From Virgisporangium ochraceum (GTDB lineage: Bacteria; Actinomycetota; Actinomycetes; Mycobacteriales; Micromonosporaceae): a DNA stretch of 64,000 nucleotides. The notes below the pieces were generated by a model. It was not told where the DNA came from and did not search any database. It saw nothing but the letters and a program-made list of their open reading frames with translations. The stretch covers positions 1 through 64,000 of the forward strand of contig NZ_BOPH01000149.1 in the NCBI RefSeq assembly GCF_016863655.1, given 5' to 3'. Of this stretch, positions 16,694 through 25,539 are shown in pieces (position 1 is the stretch's first letter; every line of letters begins with the position of its first letter). The position numbers and the translations under genes are program-made.

Positions 16694-19600
16694 CACGGAC
16701 TCCCAGGTCGCCATTTGCCGAATAGGCCAGTGAGGTGGATGTCGAGCGCCGGCCCCTTTAATCCGCCGCCGATCGCCCGCTTCTCCACCGCGAGGTAGAT
16801 GGTTTCGAAGTACTGATCCGATTCCCTCAGCATCCGATCGCGGACCGGCTTCGACACACCAGCCTCGGTCAGATCCTCCATCATCCACGACCGTTCCATT
16901 TCGTACGTACGCTTCCCGAACGGCGTGGTCTTCATTCGTGTGGCCTGCCGCGCGCTGACGATTCTGTGCGGCGTTCGGGCGTGGCGGTCGCGCAGCAGGA
17001 TGCACCGTCCGGCATCTGGATCGTACAGTCTGCCAAATCTCTGCTTCGCCCATTCGTTCTGGATCCCGTGGTGCGATTGAAAGAAGTTGTTGGTGCCGAC
17101 TTTTTTGTGTGTGCCGTACGAGGCGATATCGTGCTCGATGACCTGCACCTTGTCGGGGCGCGGGTACACCCACAGGTCTTTCGCGTCACGGAAGGGAGTA
17201 ACGCCGTGCCGCTGTCCTTTTTGGACGATTGCCGTATCCAGCACCCTCTCGAGATCCTTGAGATCCTCCACGTCGTCAAGGGTCTTGATCGTCCGATTGA
17301 GATCCTTGATGCGCTCCGGATGGTGCAGGAACTCGCGCAGGCCCGGATGGTCGCCCGTGATGCCGAGCTTGTTTACTAGCTTGGTGAGCTTGTCCACCTG
17401 CACCTTCGTCGCCGTGAGCGGAATCGTGCAGGGGCTGTCGCAGATGGTCAGAAGTCGTCGGACCTGCGGATTCATTGTCGCGAACAGTTCCGCGAGCTCG
17501 CGATTGGCGCGTAGGGCCCTTCTAGCGGCCGGGCTGAGCGCGGCCCGCCACGCCCACATCGAGCCGAGCACCCTCCTGCCCGTGGGCGAGAGCCCGACGC
17601 CGAGCGCGTTGAGCCCGATGGAGAGGCCGAGTCCGAACAGGGCGCGGCGGCGGATGGCCTTGGCGTCTTCGACACTGATGCCTCGGACGTCGCCATGGAT
17701 ATCGACCTCCGCCATATCCAGCATTTTTTGCGCTTCGGCGACGTCCACCGCGCCGACGGCGATGTCCACGGCCATGTCGACGGCCTTGAGAATTAGTCCG
17801 ACAACGCCACCGGTCAGCATTGCGGCTATGCTGAGCGCAAGCTGGCCGATCATCATCAGGACCTGCTTCCAGGTGCGTCGCCGCTCACCCTCGACCCGCC
17901 ACCACACGATCGTGCGCGCAAGAAACGGGCTGCTGTTCCGCGCCATTCCCGTCATCGCCATGTACATGGTCGTGCCGGGGTCATACTCGCCGATCTTCAG
18001 TCTTGCCCGCGCCTCCTCGTACACGCCCGGTGCGTAGTCAAGCGGGTCGTAATCGCCCGACTTCACGTCGTCGATCACATCCGCGAAAAGCCCAAGAACC
18101 CGCTCGAGCTCGGCGATCTGCTTCTTCCGGCGGTCCGGATCGCCGAGAAGCTTCGCCTCTGCCTCCATCGCATCAGCCGTGCCGTAAAGAAACTTGGTGT
18201 CCTTGGACGTGAGCTTGAGCGAACTGATCTCCATCGACTCGACTTCGCCGGTCGTGAGGGTTTCGGCGAGCGTGCGCAGCTGTTCAGCACCGTCGAAGAG
18301 CTCGACGACGCGCCGTGGATCCGGATTCTCCAGGGTGGCCTTCTTGGTCAGCAGCTCGCGACGATTCTCCCGGAGCATGTCGAGGGCGACCTGCTTGAGC
18401 ATCGGAAGCCACTCCTCGCGGATGTACTGCTCCTCGAAGGCGGCCATCTGTTTGAGCAAGGCCGCGAGCGCCGGGTATTCAACCTTGACACGCTGACTGA
18501 TCAGGTCGCGCGCCTGCTCCTCCTCCGCGGCTTTGAGCCTGCTCAGTTCGTCCAGGTAGCTGAAGATCGTGATCAGGCCAAGGATCTCGGCGAATTGGGG
18601 CGCGGCCGTTCCAGGCGACCGATCGGCCGTCCATCCGGCGAGCCCTTCCTCGATGGGGACTCCTCTTCTAACCCGGTCGAGCAGGGTAAACGTCACCGCG
18701 GCCGCGGGGGCGACCGCGGCTACGTAGCCCGACGGATCCGCGGCAATAGCCGCGTCCGTCGCGCTCAACTCATCGACAGACAGCGTCTCGAAGTGCAACA
18801 CCGCGTTGTCGCGCACAGTCTGCTGACGAAGCGCTGCGAAGGCGATCTTGCCGATGAGCGCAACGCGCGTCCGCTCGATCGACAAGATGCGAAACGCCTC
18901 GCGGTATTGCGGGTCCCGCCGAGCGCGCGCGGCCACCGTACCCACCAGCGTCTGGATGAGCTTCGACTCGTATTCGACAAGGTCGAGTCGCTCGAGGAAG
19001 GCCAACGGCGACACCGCGGGGTCGAGCGCGTACCTGTCGTAGAGGTACATCATCGACAGGTAGGGCGCCTCGACGCGCATGAATTGATCGATCAACGCAT
19101 TGCGCCGTGTCTCGAGTGCCCGCTCCGAGAAGATCGGCTGCAGCGCGGTAAGGGAGAAGCCCGCAGGGATGAACTGAAGAGCGCGCAGTCTGGGAATCCA
19201 CGTCAACAGGAACGCCTCGCCGTGGGTCTCGAGGAGCATTTTGGCGACCGACGTGCCCGGCAGGACGGTGGACGCGTACTCCTTGAGCGCCGTCTCCAAC
19301 AGGGAGGTGTCGACCGTATACGGGAGACTTTCAGCCGGTGTGTCCTCGTCGGCGGCGAGCAACCGAAGAAGCAGACCATAACGCTCGCGGGTGGAACGCT
19401 GGACCGCTGTCTCACTGACGACCGTTACTGCCGGCACCTCAAGCCGCTTGAGAACCGCAGGCCAGCCGATAGACCCCGCAGGAAATCGGTAGTGCTCCGC
19501 GAGCCACGCCTCGACCGCATCGCGGATGCCCGTGTGTTCGACGGCGGCTGCGCGCTCGTGCAGGAGCATCTCCAGTCGCGCCATCGGGAGGTAAAAGCGT

Positions 19601-20487
19601 GCGGCGATGCCCTCGAGGTCCGCGCGAATCGCGGCCTTCACCCGCGGTCCCGTCAGGAACTCCAACGTTTCTCCCGCGGCGGCCCCCACGCCGAGTACGC
19701 CCTCGGTGGCTTCGGCGACGGCCTTGAGCAAGTCGGGTTCGCTTTGGAGTGCCGCCGCATCGGCGAGCCCATCGATATCGATCTCCAAATCAACCGGTGT
19801 GCCAGCGATCTCGACATGCAGGAACAGCGATGCCGGTGCGTCCAGCGTCGCCGCGGCACGCTGGATTGCCTTCGCGCCGTCACTCTGCTGTACGACGTGG
19901 GCGAGTTCGTGGGCCAGTAGATGCCGGCCTTCATTCGTGTCGGTTGAAAACCGCCCGGAGGCGAATGCGATGTGGGTGCCGGAGGTGTACGCGAACGCGT
20001 TGATCGCGCGCGCCGACGCATCGGCAAGCGACCCCGTATGGATGCGGGTGTCCGACAGGTCGCGGCCCAGCCGCGGCTCGAAGAACCCGCGCGTCGCCGA
20101 ATCGAGGGGCACTCCGGCCTCGCGCATGGTGGACGCGACGAGGGTGCCGGCGTTCTGCTCTCCTCCGCGCGCGCACGGCGCGCACTTTCTACGCACCTGC
20201 GGACCCTCTTCCTCCTCCTGACACGCCGCACATTGGCGGTGTACGACCTGATCGTCACCGGCCAGTGAGGGAAGGGCGGTGCCCCCGGCGATGACGCGAT
20301 CGGCAATTCGTTCCGCCTGACGCTCGAGCGGGTCGGTTGCCGGCGCCACTCGGAAGACGAGCGGGTCGTAGAGTGACCCCGGCGCCATCCTCGTCGGGCC
20401 ATGATCCCCGGCATGCTTGCCCTCGCTCGACTGCTGCGATCGCTTGGAGCGGCCCGAGTACATGGGCGGCCTTGGACCTGTCCCCAT
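16693..20487 (-). CDS. DUF4157 eCIS cargo with C-terminal SHH-type nuclease toxin domain
   Basis: 1264 residues. Residues 52-66 are the DUF4157 leader (DPLERQAERIADRV). Two CxxC pairs (C86/C89, C102/C105) resemble a zinc knuckle. Residues about 135-205 hold the DUF4157 core with HELAHVVQQ (193-201), a zinc-binding HExxH-like motif. A long helical middle follows, with hydrophobic stretches (LALSIAAMLTGGVVGLIL and a second one near LFGLGLSIGLNALGVGL) that could insert into or cross membranes. The C-terminus carries FFQSHHGIQNEWAKQ (SHH at 1138-1140) and a downstream PHR, the signature of the Tox-SHH branch of HNH/EndoVII-fold toxins. Start at ATG 20487 after GGAGGTAAGG. The adjacent SMI1/KNR4 immunity gene supports a nuclease toxin carried by the particle. 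Reads as less GC-rich than its neighbours. Confidence 0.88.
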   Translation of the reverse strand: MGTGPRPPMYSGRSKRSQQSSEGKHAGDHGPTRMAPGSLYDPLVFRVAPATDPLERQAERIADRVIAGGTALPSLAGDDQVVHRQCAACQEEEEGPQVRRKCAPCARGGEQNAGTLVASTMREAGVPLDSATRGFFEPRLGRDLSDTRIHTGSLADASARAINAFAYTSGTHIAFASGRFSTDTNEGRHLLAHELAHVVQQSDGAKAIQRAAATLDAPASLFLHVEIAGTPVDLEIDIDGLADAAALQSEPDLLKAVAEATEGVLGVGAAAGETLEFLTGPRVKAAIRADLEGIAARFYLPMARLEMLLHERAAAVEHTGIRDAVEAWLAEHYRFPAGSIGWPAVLKRLEVPAVTVVSETAVQRSTRERYGLLLRLLAADEDTPAESLPYTVDTSLLETALKEYASTVLPGTSVAKMLLETHGEAFLLTWIPRLRALQFIPAGFSLTALQPIFSERALETRRNALIDQFMRVEAPYLSMMYLYDRYALDPAVSPLAFLERLDLVEYESKLIQTLVGTVAARARRDPQYREAFRILSIERTRVALIGKIAFAALRQQTVRDNAVLHFETLSVDELSATDAAIAADPSGYVAAVAPAAAVTFTLLDRVRRGVPIEEGLAGWTADRSPGTAAPQFAEILGLITIFSYLDELSRLKAAEEEQARDLISQRVKVEYPALAALLKQMAAFEEQYIREEWLPMLKQVALDMLRENRRELLTKKATLENPDPRRVVELFDGAEQLRTLAETLTTGEVESMEISSLKLTSKDTKFLYGTADAMEAEAKLLGDPDRRKKQIAELERVLGLFADVIDDVKSGDYDPLDYAPGVYEEARARLKIGEYDPGTTMYMAMTGMARNSSPFLARTIVWWRVEGERRRTWKQVLMMIGQLALSIAAMLTGGVVGLILKAVDMAVDIAVGAVDVAEAQKMLDMAEVDIHGDVRGISVEDAKAIRRRALFGLGLSIGLNALGVGLSPTGRRVLGSMWAWRAALSPAARRALRANRELAELFATMNPQVRRLLTICDSPCTIPLTATKVQVDKLTKLVNKLGITGDHPGLREFLHHPERIKDLNRTIKTLDDVEDLKDLERVLDTAIVQKGQRHGVTPFRDAKDLWVYPRPDKVQVIEHDIASYGTHKKVGTNNFFQSHHGIQNEWAKQRFGRLYDPDAGRCILLRDRHARTPHRIVSARQATRMKTTPFGKRTYEMERSWMMEDLTEAGVSKPVRDRMLRESDQYFETIYLAVEKRAIGGGLKGPALDIHLTGLFGKWRPGSP

Positions 20488-20500
20488 CCTTACCTCCGCA

Positions 20501-20578
20501 TCAGTCGTCGGCGCCGGCAGGGTTGATGAAGACTCGGACGCGCGTGGCGCGGACGCGCATCTCGCTCGCCGCCGCCAT
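20501..20578 (-). CDS. Possible 25-residue leader peptide before the toxin gene
   Basis: A tiny frame ATG 20578 to stop 20501 encodes a 25-residue Arg-rich peptide (MAAASEMRVRATRVRVFINP then AGADD), ending 13 bases before the toxin ATG. The toxin ribosome site sits in this gap. It could be a translated leader or chance; codon use cannot be judged over so short a length. Confidence 0.3.
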   Translation of the reverse strand: MAAASEMRVRATRVRVFINPAGADD

Positions 20579-20719
20579 CGTCAGCCCACCTGTGTCACCC
20601 GCGCGTCGCGTCGCCGGACCGTCGGCACTTCGTGATGAGCCAGAACGGCGACGACAGCCGGTGCCCGCCGCAAGCGACCTCGGCCCTTGAGGCTCCGGAC
20701 CCTGATCCAATCCAGCGCA

Positions 20720-20760
20720 GGCAACGACGTCGTGACGATCCCGGTCGCACCATCGGGGGC
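20720..20760 (+). promoter_or_regulatory. Putative SARP-type direct-repeat promoter of structural operon 2
   Basis: GGCAACG (20720-20726) and CGTGACG (20731-20737) are 11 bp apart, followed after 10 bp by -10-like CACCAT (20748-20753) and after 7 more bases by ATG 20761. Geometry is identical to the site at 4656-4696. No strong ribosome site is present, which fits leaderless expression. Confidence 0.6.
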
Positions 20761-21174
20761 ATGGCAGCGGCAACGCACGCGGGCAGTCCCGTCGATCAGT
20801 GGCTCGGCACCGGCTTCTTCTTCCCGGTCGGGCCGCAGCCGGACCGCCCCCGGCTGCAGTGGCTCAGCGGCATGGCTCGGGTCCGCCAGTCGATCGAGAC
20901 GATCCTGGACACCGAGCCCGGCGAACGGGTCATGCTGTCCACCTTCGGCTGCGGACTGCGGCAGTACCTGATGGCGCCGAACACCGTGGCGACCCGGACC
21001 GCGATGGCGCAGGAGATCTCCGAGGCGCTGACTCTGTGGGAGCCCCGTATCCGGGTCACCGCGGTCACCGTCACCCCAGGCGACGATCCGAGCCTGGTGT
21101 GGGTCGACATCTCGTACGTCCGGCTGCTCGACCTGCGCCCGGACAACCTGGTCTATCCCTTCTACCTGAGGTAG
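20761..21174 (+). CDS. Baseplate wedge protein gp25/GpW-like
   Basis: 137 residues from ATG 20761. The gp25 pattern is clear: LQWLSGMARVRQSIETILDT, the hallmark EPGERVMLSTFGCGLRQYL, and a C-terminal VWVDISYVRLLD. gp25 proteins start sheath polymerisation at the baseplate. An upstream in-frame start at 20632 is possible, but the repeat-promoter spacing and conservation favour 20761. First gene of the second plus-strand structural operon; the stop is 7 bases from the gpJ-like gene. Confidence 0.92.
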   Translation: MAAATHAGSPVDQWLGTGFFFPVGPQPDRPRLQWLSGMARVRQSIETILDTEPGERVMLSTFGCGLRQYLMAPNTVATRTAMAQEISEALTLWEPRIRVTAVTVTPGDDPSLVWVDISYVRLLDLRPDNLVYPFYLR

Positions 21175-21181
21175 GCCGCCG

Positions 21182-23377
21182 ATGTCGCTGATCGGGCCGA
21201 TCCTCGACGATCGCAGCTACGACGATCTGAAGCAGGAGCTGCTCAAGCGGATCCCGGTCTATGCCCCGGAGTGGACCGACTACAACGAGAGCGATCCGGG
21301 TGTCGTCCTGCTGGAGCTGTTCGCCTACCTGGGCGAGTCGCTGCTGTTCCGGTTCAACCAGATCCCGGACGCCACCAAGATCGCCTTCCTGCGCCTGCTC
21401 GGCCTGCGCCCGCGGCCCGCCCGGCCGGCTCGGACCCTGCTCGCGCTGCGGACCGAGCGTCTCGACGGGATGCACGTGCGGCGCGGAACGGAGGCCACTG
21501 CCGGGCGAATCGCGTTCCAGACCGAGGAGGAGGTCACGGCCTGGCCGCTGGAGGTGCAGGCATACGGGAAAACCGAGTCCGACGACGATCCGAAAAAGCT
21601 GCCGCCCACCGAGAAGAACCGGCGCGACGACGCCGTCGCCCGCCTCCCCGAGAAGGACCGGAAACAGGTCGCCAAGAGCGGGAGAACCTTCTACGAGGTG
21701 CACGCGGTTCCGGCCAACCCGCTTGACCCGGAGGCCGAACCGGTCGACGTACGGGAGTCCGCCGACGGCGCGCTGTGGGTGGCCGTCCTGGCGCGCAACG
21801 CGCAGCAGACCGGCGCAGTGGCGGAGAAGCTGCCGAACCAGTTCCTGTACGTCGGGCTGGTGCTCGACGGCCCACTCGACGTCGTACCGTCCGTCGAACC
21901 CACCACGACGAAACTGCCCCGGGTCGTCCTGGCCGATCCGCCCGCCGTCCTGTGGGAACTCTGGCGGGGCGGTACGGCGTTCGCTCCCCTGGACGTGACC
22001 CGCGACGGCACCCGAGGGCTCACCACGGACGGCGTCGTGCAACTCGCCCTGCCGCAGACGCCGCTGCCGCCGACGGAGCAGGCCGAGCCGATCGGCGGCT
22101 GGGACCGGCCACCGAAGATCGACGACCCCAAGGTCCTCGACCGGGTGGTGGCCTGGCTACGGGTGCGCCGGCCGGCCGGTGAGAACGACCGGATCGGCAG
22201 GATCCGGTGGGTCGGAATCAACGTCGTCAGCGTGGTCCAGGACCAGACGGCCCAGGCGGAACTGCTCGGCACCGGTACCGGAGACCCGGACCAGACATAC
22301 CGGCTCGCGCAGCGTCCGGTCCTGCCGGGCACCGTGCGCCTTCAGGTGGAGGAGGTCGACGGCTGGCACGACTGGAAAGAGGTCGACACCTTCGCCGCCG
22401 GCCGACCCGACAACCCGTACTTCACCGTGGATCCGACCACGGGCCTGGTGCGGTTCGGCGCGCAGACCCGGGTACCGCAGCCCGGCCAGCGGATCCGGGT
22501 GCTGTGCTACCGGTACGGCGGCGGGGCGGCCGGCAACGTCGCCGCCGGGGCGATCACCGCGCTGAACGGTACCGCGGGGGTGAAGGCCACAAACGTGCTG
22601 CCGGCCGTCGGCGGGGCCGATGCGGCGTCGCTGTCCGAGGCGCTCGACCAGATCCCGGCGGAGGTGCACCGGCGCGACCGGGCGGTCACCGCCGAGGACT
22701 TCCGCGCGCTGACCCTGCAGGTGCCGGGGGTGCGCCGCGCCGAACCGCTCCCGCTGCTGCACCCGGACACCCCGGCCAAACGCGCCGCCGGGGCGGTCAG
22801 CGTCGTCGTCTTCCCCACCGATGACCTGCGCAACCCGGGTGCACCCGCGCCGGACGCCGCGCTGCTGCGCCGGGTGGCCGCCTACCTGGAGCCGCGTCGG
22901 ACACTGACCTGCGAGTTGTATGTCATCCCGCCGACCTATCGCCGGATCGCGGTGTCGGTCGGTGTTCAGGTCAGGGAGGGTTACCAGGTCGATGCCGTAC
23001 GCCGCTGGGTCGAACTGATCCTGCGGCAGTACCTGGCGCCGGTGCCGCCGTACGGGCCGGACGGGCAGGGCTGGACGCTGGGTCGCACGATCCGCCGAGC
23101 CGAGTTGGAAGCGGTGACGGTGCAGGTCGACGGCGTCGAATCGATTCAGTCGGAGCTGAAGCTGGCGCTCATCGTCAAGACGGGTGACGCCGAGGTGGCG
23201 GAGGAAACGCCGTCGGTCGAGCTGCGCCGGTGGGAAGTCCCCGAGCTGGTTCAGGTCACCGTGGTGCGCGGTGTCCCACCGGCGGCCGGAGCCGGTTATC
23301 CGGCGTCCGGGCCGGGTGCGGGCACACCGGGGCTGGACCCGCCGGTGCTGGTGCCGCTGCCCGCGGAGGTGTGCTGA
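21182..23377 (+). CDS. Baseplate J-like assembly protein (Pvc11-like)
   Basis: 731 residues. The N-terminus (YAPEWTDYNESDPGVVLLEL, FAYLGESLLFRFNQIPDATK) and the C-terminal half (VHRRDRAVTAEDFRALTLQV, PGVRRAEPLPLL, then a wing of IAVSVGVQVREGYQVDAVRR) are diagnostic for the gpJ/gp6 baseplate wedge family. These rings form the core of the baseplate and link to the sheath. A Gly/Pro-rich extension ends the protein. The stop overlaps the next ATG by one base. Confidence 0.92.
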   Translation: MSLIGPILDDRSYDDLKQELLKRIPVYAPEWTDYNESDPGVVLLELFAYLGESLLFRFNQIPDATKIAFLRLLGLRPRPARPARTLLALRTERLDGMHVRRGTEATAGRIAFQTEEEVTAWPLEVQAYGKTESDDDPKKLPPTEKNRRDDAVARLPEKDRKQVAKSGRTFYEVHAVPANPLDPEAEPVDVRESADGALWVAVLARNAQQTGAVAEKLPNQFLYVGLVLDGPLDVVPSVEPTTTKLPRVVLADPPAVLWELWRGGTAFAPLDVTRDGTRGLTTDGVVQLALPQTPLPPTEQAEPIGGWDRPPKIDDPKVLDRVVAWLRVRRPAGENDRIGRIRWVGINVVSVVQDQTAQAELLGTGTGDPDQTYRLAQRPVLPGTVRLQVEEVDGWHDWKEVDTFAAGRPDNPYFTVDPTTGLVRFGAQTRVPQPGQRIRVLCYRYGGGAAGNVAAGAITALNGTAGVKATNVLPAVGGADAASLSEALDQIPAEVHRRDRAVTAEDFRALTLQVPGVRRAEPLPLLHPDTPAKRAAGAVSVVVFPTDDLRNPGAPAPDAALLRRVAAYLEPRRTLTCELYVIPPTYRRIAVSVGVQVREGYQVDAVRRWVELILRQYLAPVPPYGPDGQGWTLGRTIRRAELEAVTVQVDGVESIQSELKLALIVKTGDAEVAEETPSVELRRWEVPELVQVTVVRGVPPAAGAGYPASGPGAGTPGLDPPVLVPLPAEVC

Positions 23378-25539
23378 TGCCCGCGGACCGCGCGTACAGC
23401 CGCCTCGCGCACCCGGATCAGTGGACCCGGTGCGCGCACATCGGCACCGCCCTGCTCGACGGCGGCGGCGTCCAACTGGCCTGGTCGGAGCCGAAGGCTG
23501 CCAGACCGGATACGACGATGCCGTGCACGCCGCCGGACACCGGACCACACGGCCTGACGTTCGATCGGTGGTGCCGCGCCTACCGGTCCCTCCCCGCCGA
23601 GGGGCGGGTCGCGGTTCTGCCCGACGACCTCGCCCACCTGACCGAGCCGCAGTTCGGCGAACCCCGGCCCGGCACGCTGAACCGTCCGCGCGGACTCGCC
23701 GTCGACGACGCCGACCGCCTCTATGTCGCCGAGTCGGGCGCAGCGGCAGTGCACGTGGTGGACCTACGCTCTCAACGGCTGCGCGGCCGCCTCTTCATCC
23801 GGTCCCGGCGGCATCCGCGGATCCGGCCGATCGACGTCGCCGCCAGCGGCCGTCAGGCCATCGTGCTGACCCGTGATCCAGTACGGCTGTGGCGTTTCGA
23901 GGGTCGTCGTGGCCCATTGCCCGGCCCGGCCGTGCGCCGGCCGGCCGCTGCCCGCGGCCTGATCTGCACCCGGGTGGCGGCCGGTGGCGGCCGGGTGCTG
24001 CTGCTCTGGTCCGCGCCGCCGGACGGCCCGCCCGCACCGGGTGTGGTGGCGGACGCGACCGGCACGTTCGCGGTCACGGTGGACTCCGCAACCGACATCA
24101 CTCTCGAGCCGGACGGCGTGCTCGTGGTGGCCCGCGCCCCGGGCAGTGTCTTCCGCCGGTTCCGCACGAACGGCGCCGAGATCGACCCGATCGGGGCACC
24201 CGGCTACGACGGCGGCGCGGTGACCGTCGCGCCGAACGGGCGCGTCGCGTTCACCACTGCCCACGGCTTCGCCTGGACGTCCGGGCCGAGCCTGCTGTTC
24301 GAGGCGACCGGATCGGTGGTCAGCTACCGTCTGGACAGCGGTGTGCCCCGTACCCGCTGGGGTCGGGTCTTCCTCGACGCGTGCCTTCCCCGCGGCACCG
24401 ACCTGCGGCTGCGCTGCCTGACCAGCGACGAGGATGAGGTCACCGACCCGATCCCCGGCACGGCGCCGGCCCGCGGCGGCGTCCCGGTGCTCAACCCGGA
24501 CACCACCCCGCCGCTGCCGTCGCGGCTCGGCCTACGCGACGCATCCGTGGGCCGGCCGCTGCACCGCCGGGTGACCGGCCGGGAGCAGGCGTGGGCACAG
24601 ATCGACGCGGACGACGCCTTCGAGACGTACGAGGCGCCGGTCGACGCCCCTCCCGGCCGCTACCTGTGGATCATGCTGGATCTGTCCGGTACCACACTGT
24701 CCACGCCCCGGGTGCGGTCGGTCCGGATCGAACAGCCCGGCCACCGGCTGCTCAATGACCTGCCCCGGGCCTGGTCGCGGGACGAGCGTGGCGCAGCGTT
24801 CCTGCAGCGCTTCCTGGCCCCCGCCGAGGGCCTGCTGAGCGAGCTGGACGACCGCGCCGCCGCCCGTGACCTGCTGCTGCATCCCGCCGCCGCGCCACAG
24901 CAGGCCCTGCCGTGGCTGGCCGGCCTGCTCGGGCTCAGCCTGGACCGCCGCTGGCCGGAAACAGCCCGGCGGGAGCTGCTCGCAGAGGCGTTCGCACTGT
25001 TCCAGGTCCGCGGAACGCCGGCGATGCTGGAGCGGCTGCTCACCATCTACCTCGGCCCCGACGTGCGGGTGGTGGAGAACTGGCGGATGCGCGGACTGGG
25101 CGGAACCGTACTCGGCGCGGCCCCGTCCGGTCCGCCCGCACCGGCCGTCGCAGCTGACGGTTCGGCAACAGCGGGTTTGGGCCGGTTCACCGTCGGAGGT
25201 CAGCCGGGGGAACGCGGCGACGGGTACACCGTCACCGCGCACCGGTTCACCGTCCTCGTACCCGGTCGGCTCGACGGTGAACGGCGCGAGGTCGTCACGG
25301 GCCTCGTCGAGCGGCACAAGCCGGCGCACACCGTCGCGGAGATCTGCGAACTGGGCGACGGCATGCGCGTCGGGCGGCAGCTGCACGTCGGGCTGACCTC
25401 GTTCCTCGGGCCGGATGCGGGCTGGAATCCCGCAGTCGTCGGGCAGGTCGCGGTCGGCGCGGACGGGGTGGTGGGACTGCCCGCGATCGGGTCCCGGGTC
25501 GGCGACGACGCGGCGGTAGGACGGGTTCGAACCGGATGA
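23377..25539 (+). CDS. Tail protein I-like baseplate component with beta-propeller domain
   Basis: 720 residues. The N-terminal two thirds read as an NHL/beta-propeller-like repeat region (LNRPRGLAVDDADRLYVAES, GAAAVHVVDL, then further blades). The C-terminal third (about 470-690) is the gpI family: LLNDLPRAWSRDERGAAFLQ, ALPWLAGLLGLSLDRRWP, RELLAEAFALFQVRGTPAML, VTGLVERHKPAHTV. gpI proteins join the baseplate wedges and anchor fibres. The propeller fused in front could bind a target surface (inference). The start overlaps the previous stop; the last bases overlap the next gene. Confidence 0.85.
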   Translation: MPADRAYSRLAHPDQWTRCAHIGTALLDGGGVQLAWSEPKAARPDTTMPCTPPDTGPHGLTFDRWCRAYRSLPAEGRVAVLPDDLAHLTEPQFGEPRPGTLNRPRGLAVDDADRLYVAESGAAAVHVVDLRSQRLRGRLFIRSRRHPRIRPIDVAASGRQAIVLTRDPVRLWRFEGRRGPLPGPAVRRPAAARGLICTRVAAGGGRVLLLWSAPPDGPPAPGVVADATGTFAVTVDSATDITLEPDGVLVVARAPGSVFRRFRTNGAEIDPIGAPGYDGGAVTVAPNGRVAFTTAHGFAWTSGPSLLFEATGSVVSYRLDSGVPRTRWGRVFLDACLPRGTDLRLRCLTSDEDEVTDPIPGTAPARGGVPVLNPDTTPPLPSRLGLRDASVGRPLHRRVTGREQAWAQIDADDAFETYEAPVDAPPGRYLWIMLDLSGTTLSTPRVRSVRIEQPGHRLLNDLPRAWSRDERGAAFLQRFLAPAEGLLSELDDRAAARDLLLHPAAAPQQALPWLAGLLGLSLDRRWPETARRELLAEAFALFQVRGTPAMLERLLTIYLGPDVRVVENWRMRGLGGTVLGAAPSGPPAPAVAADGSATAGLGRFTVGGQPGERGDGYTVTAHRFTVLVPGRLDGERREVVTGLVERHKPAHTVAEICELGDGMRVGRQLHVGLTSFLGPDAGWNPAVVGQVAVGADGVVGLPAIGSRVGDDAAVGRVRTG

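Noticed and set aside
18595..19920. Plus-strand 441-residue open frame
   Set aside because: Antisense to the DUF4157 toxin gene; the sequence is Arg-rich and low in complexity.
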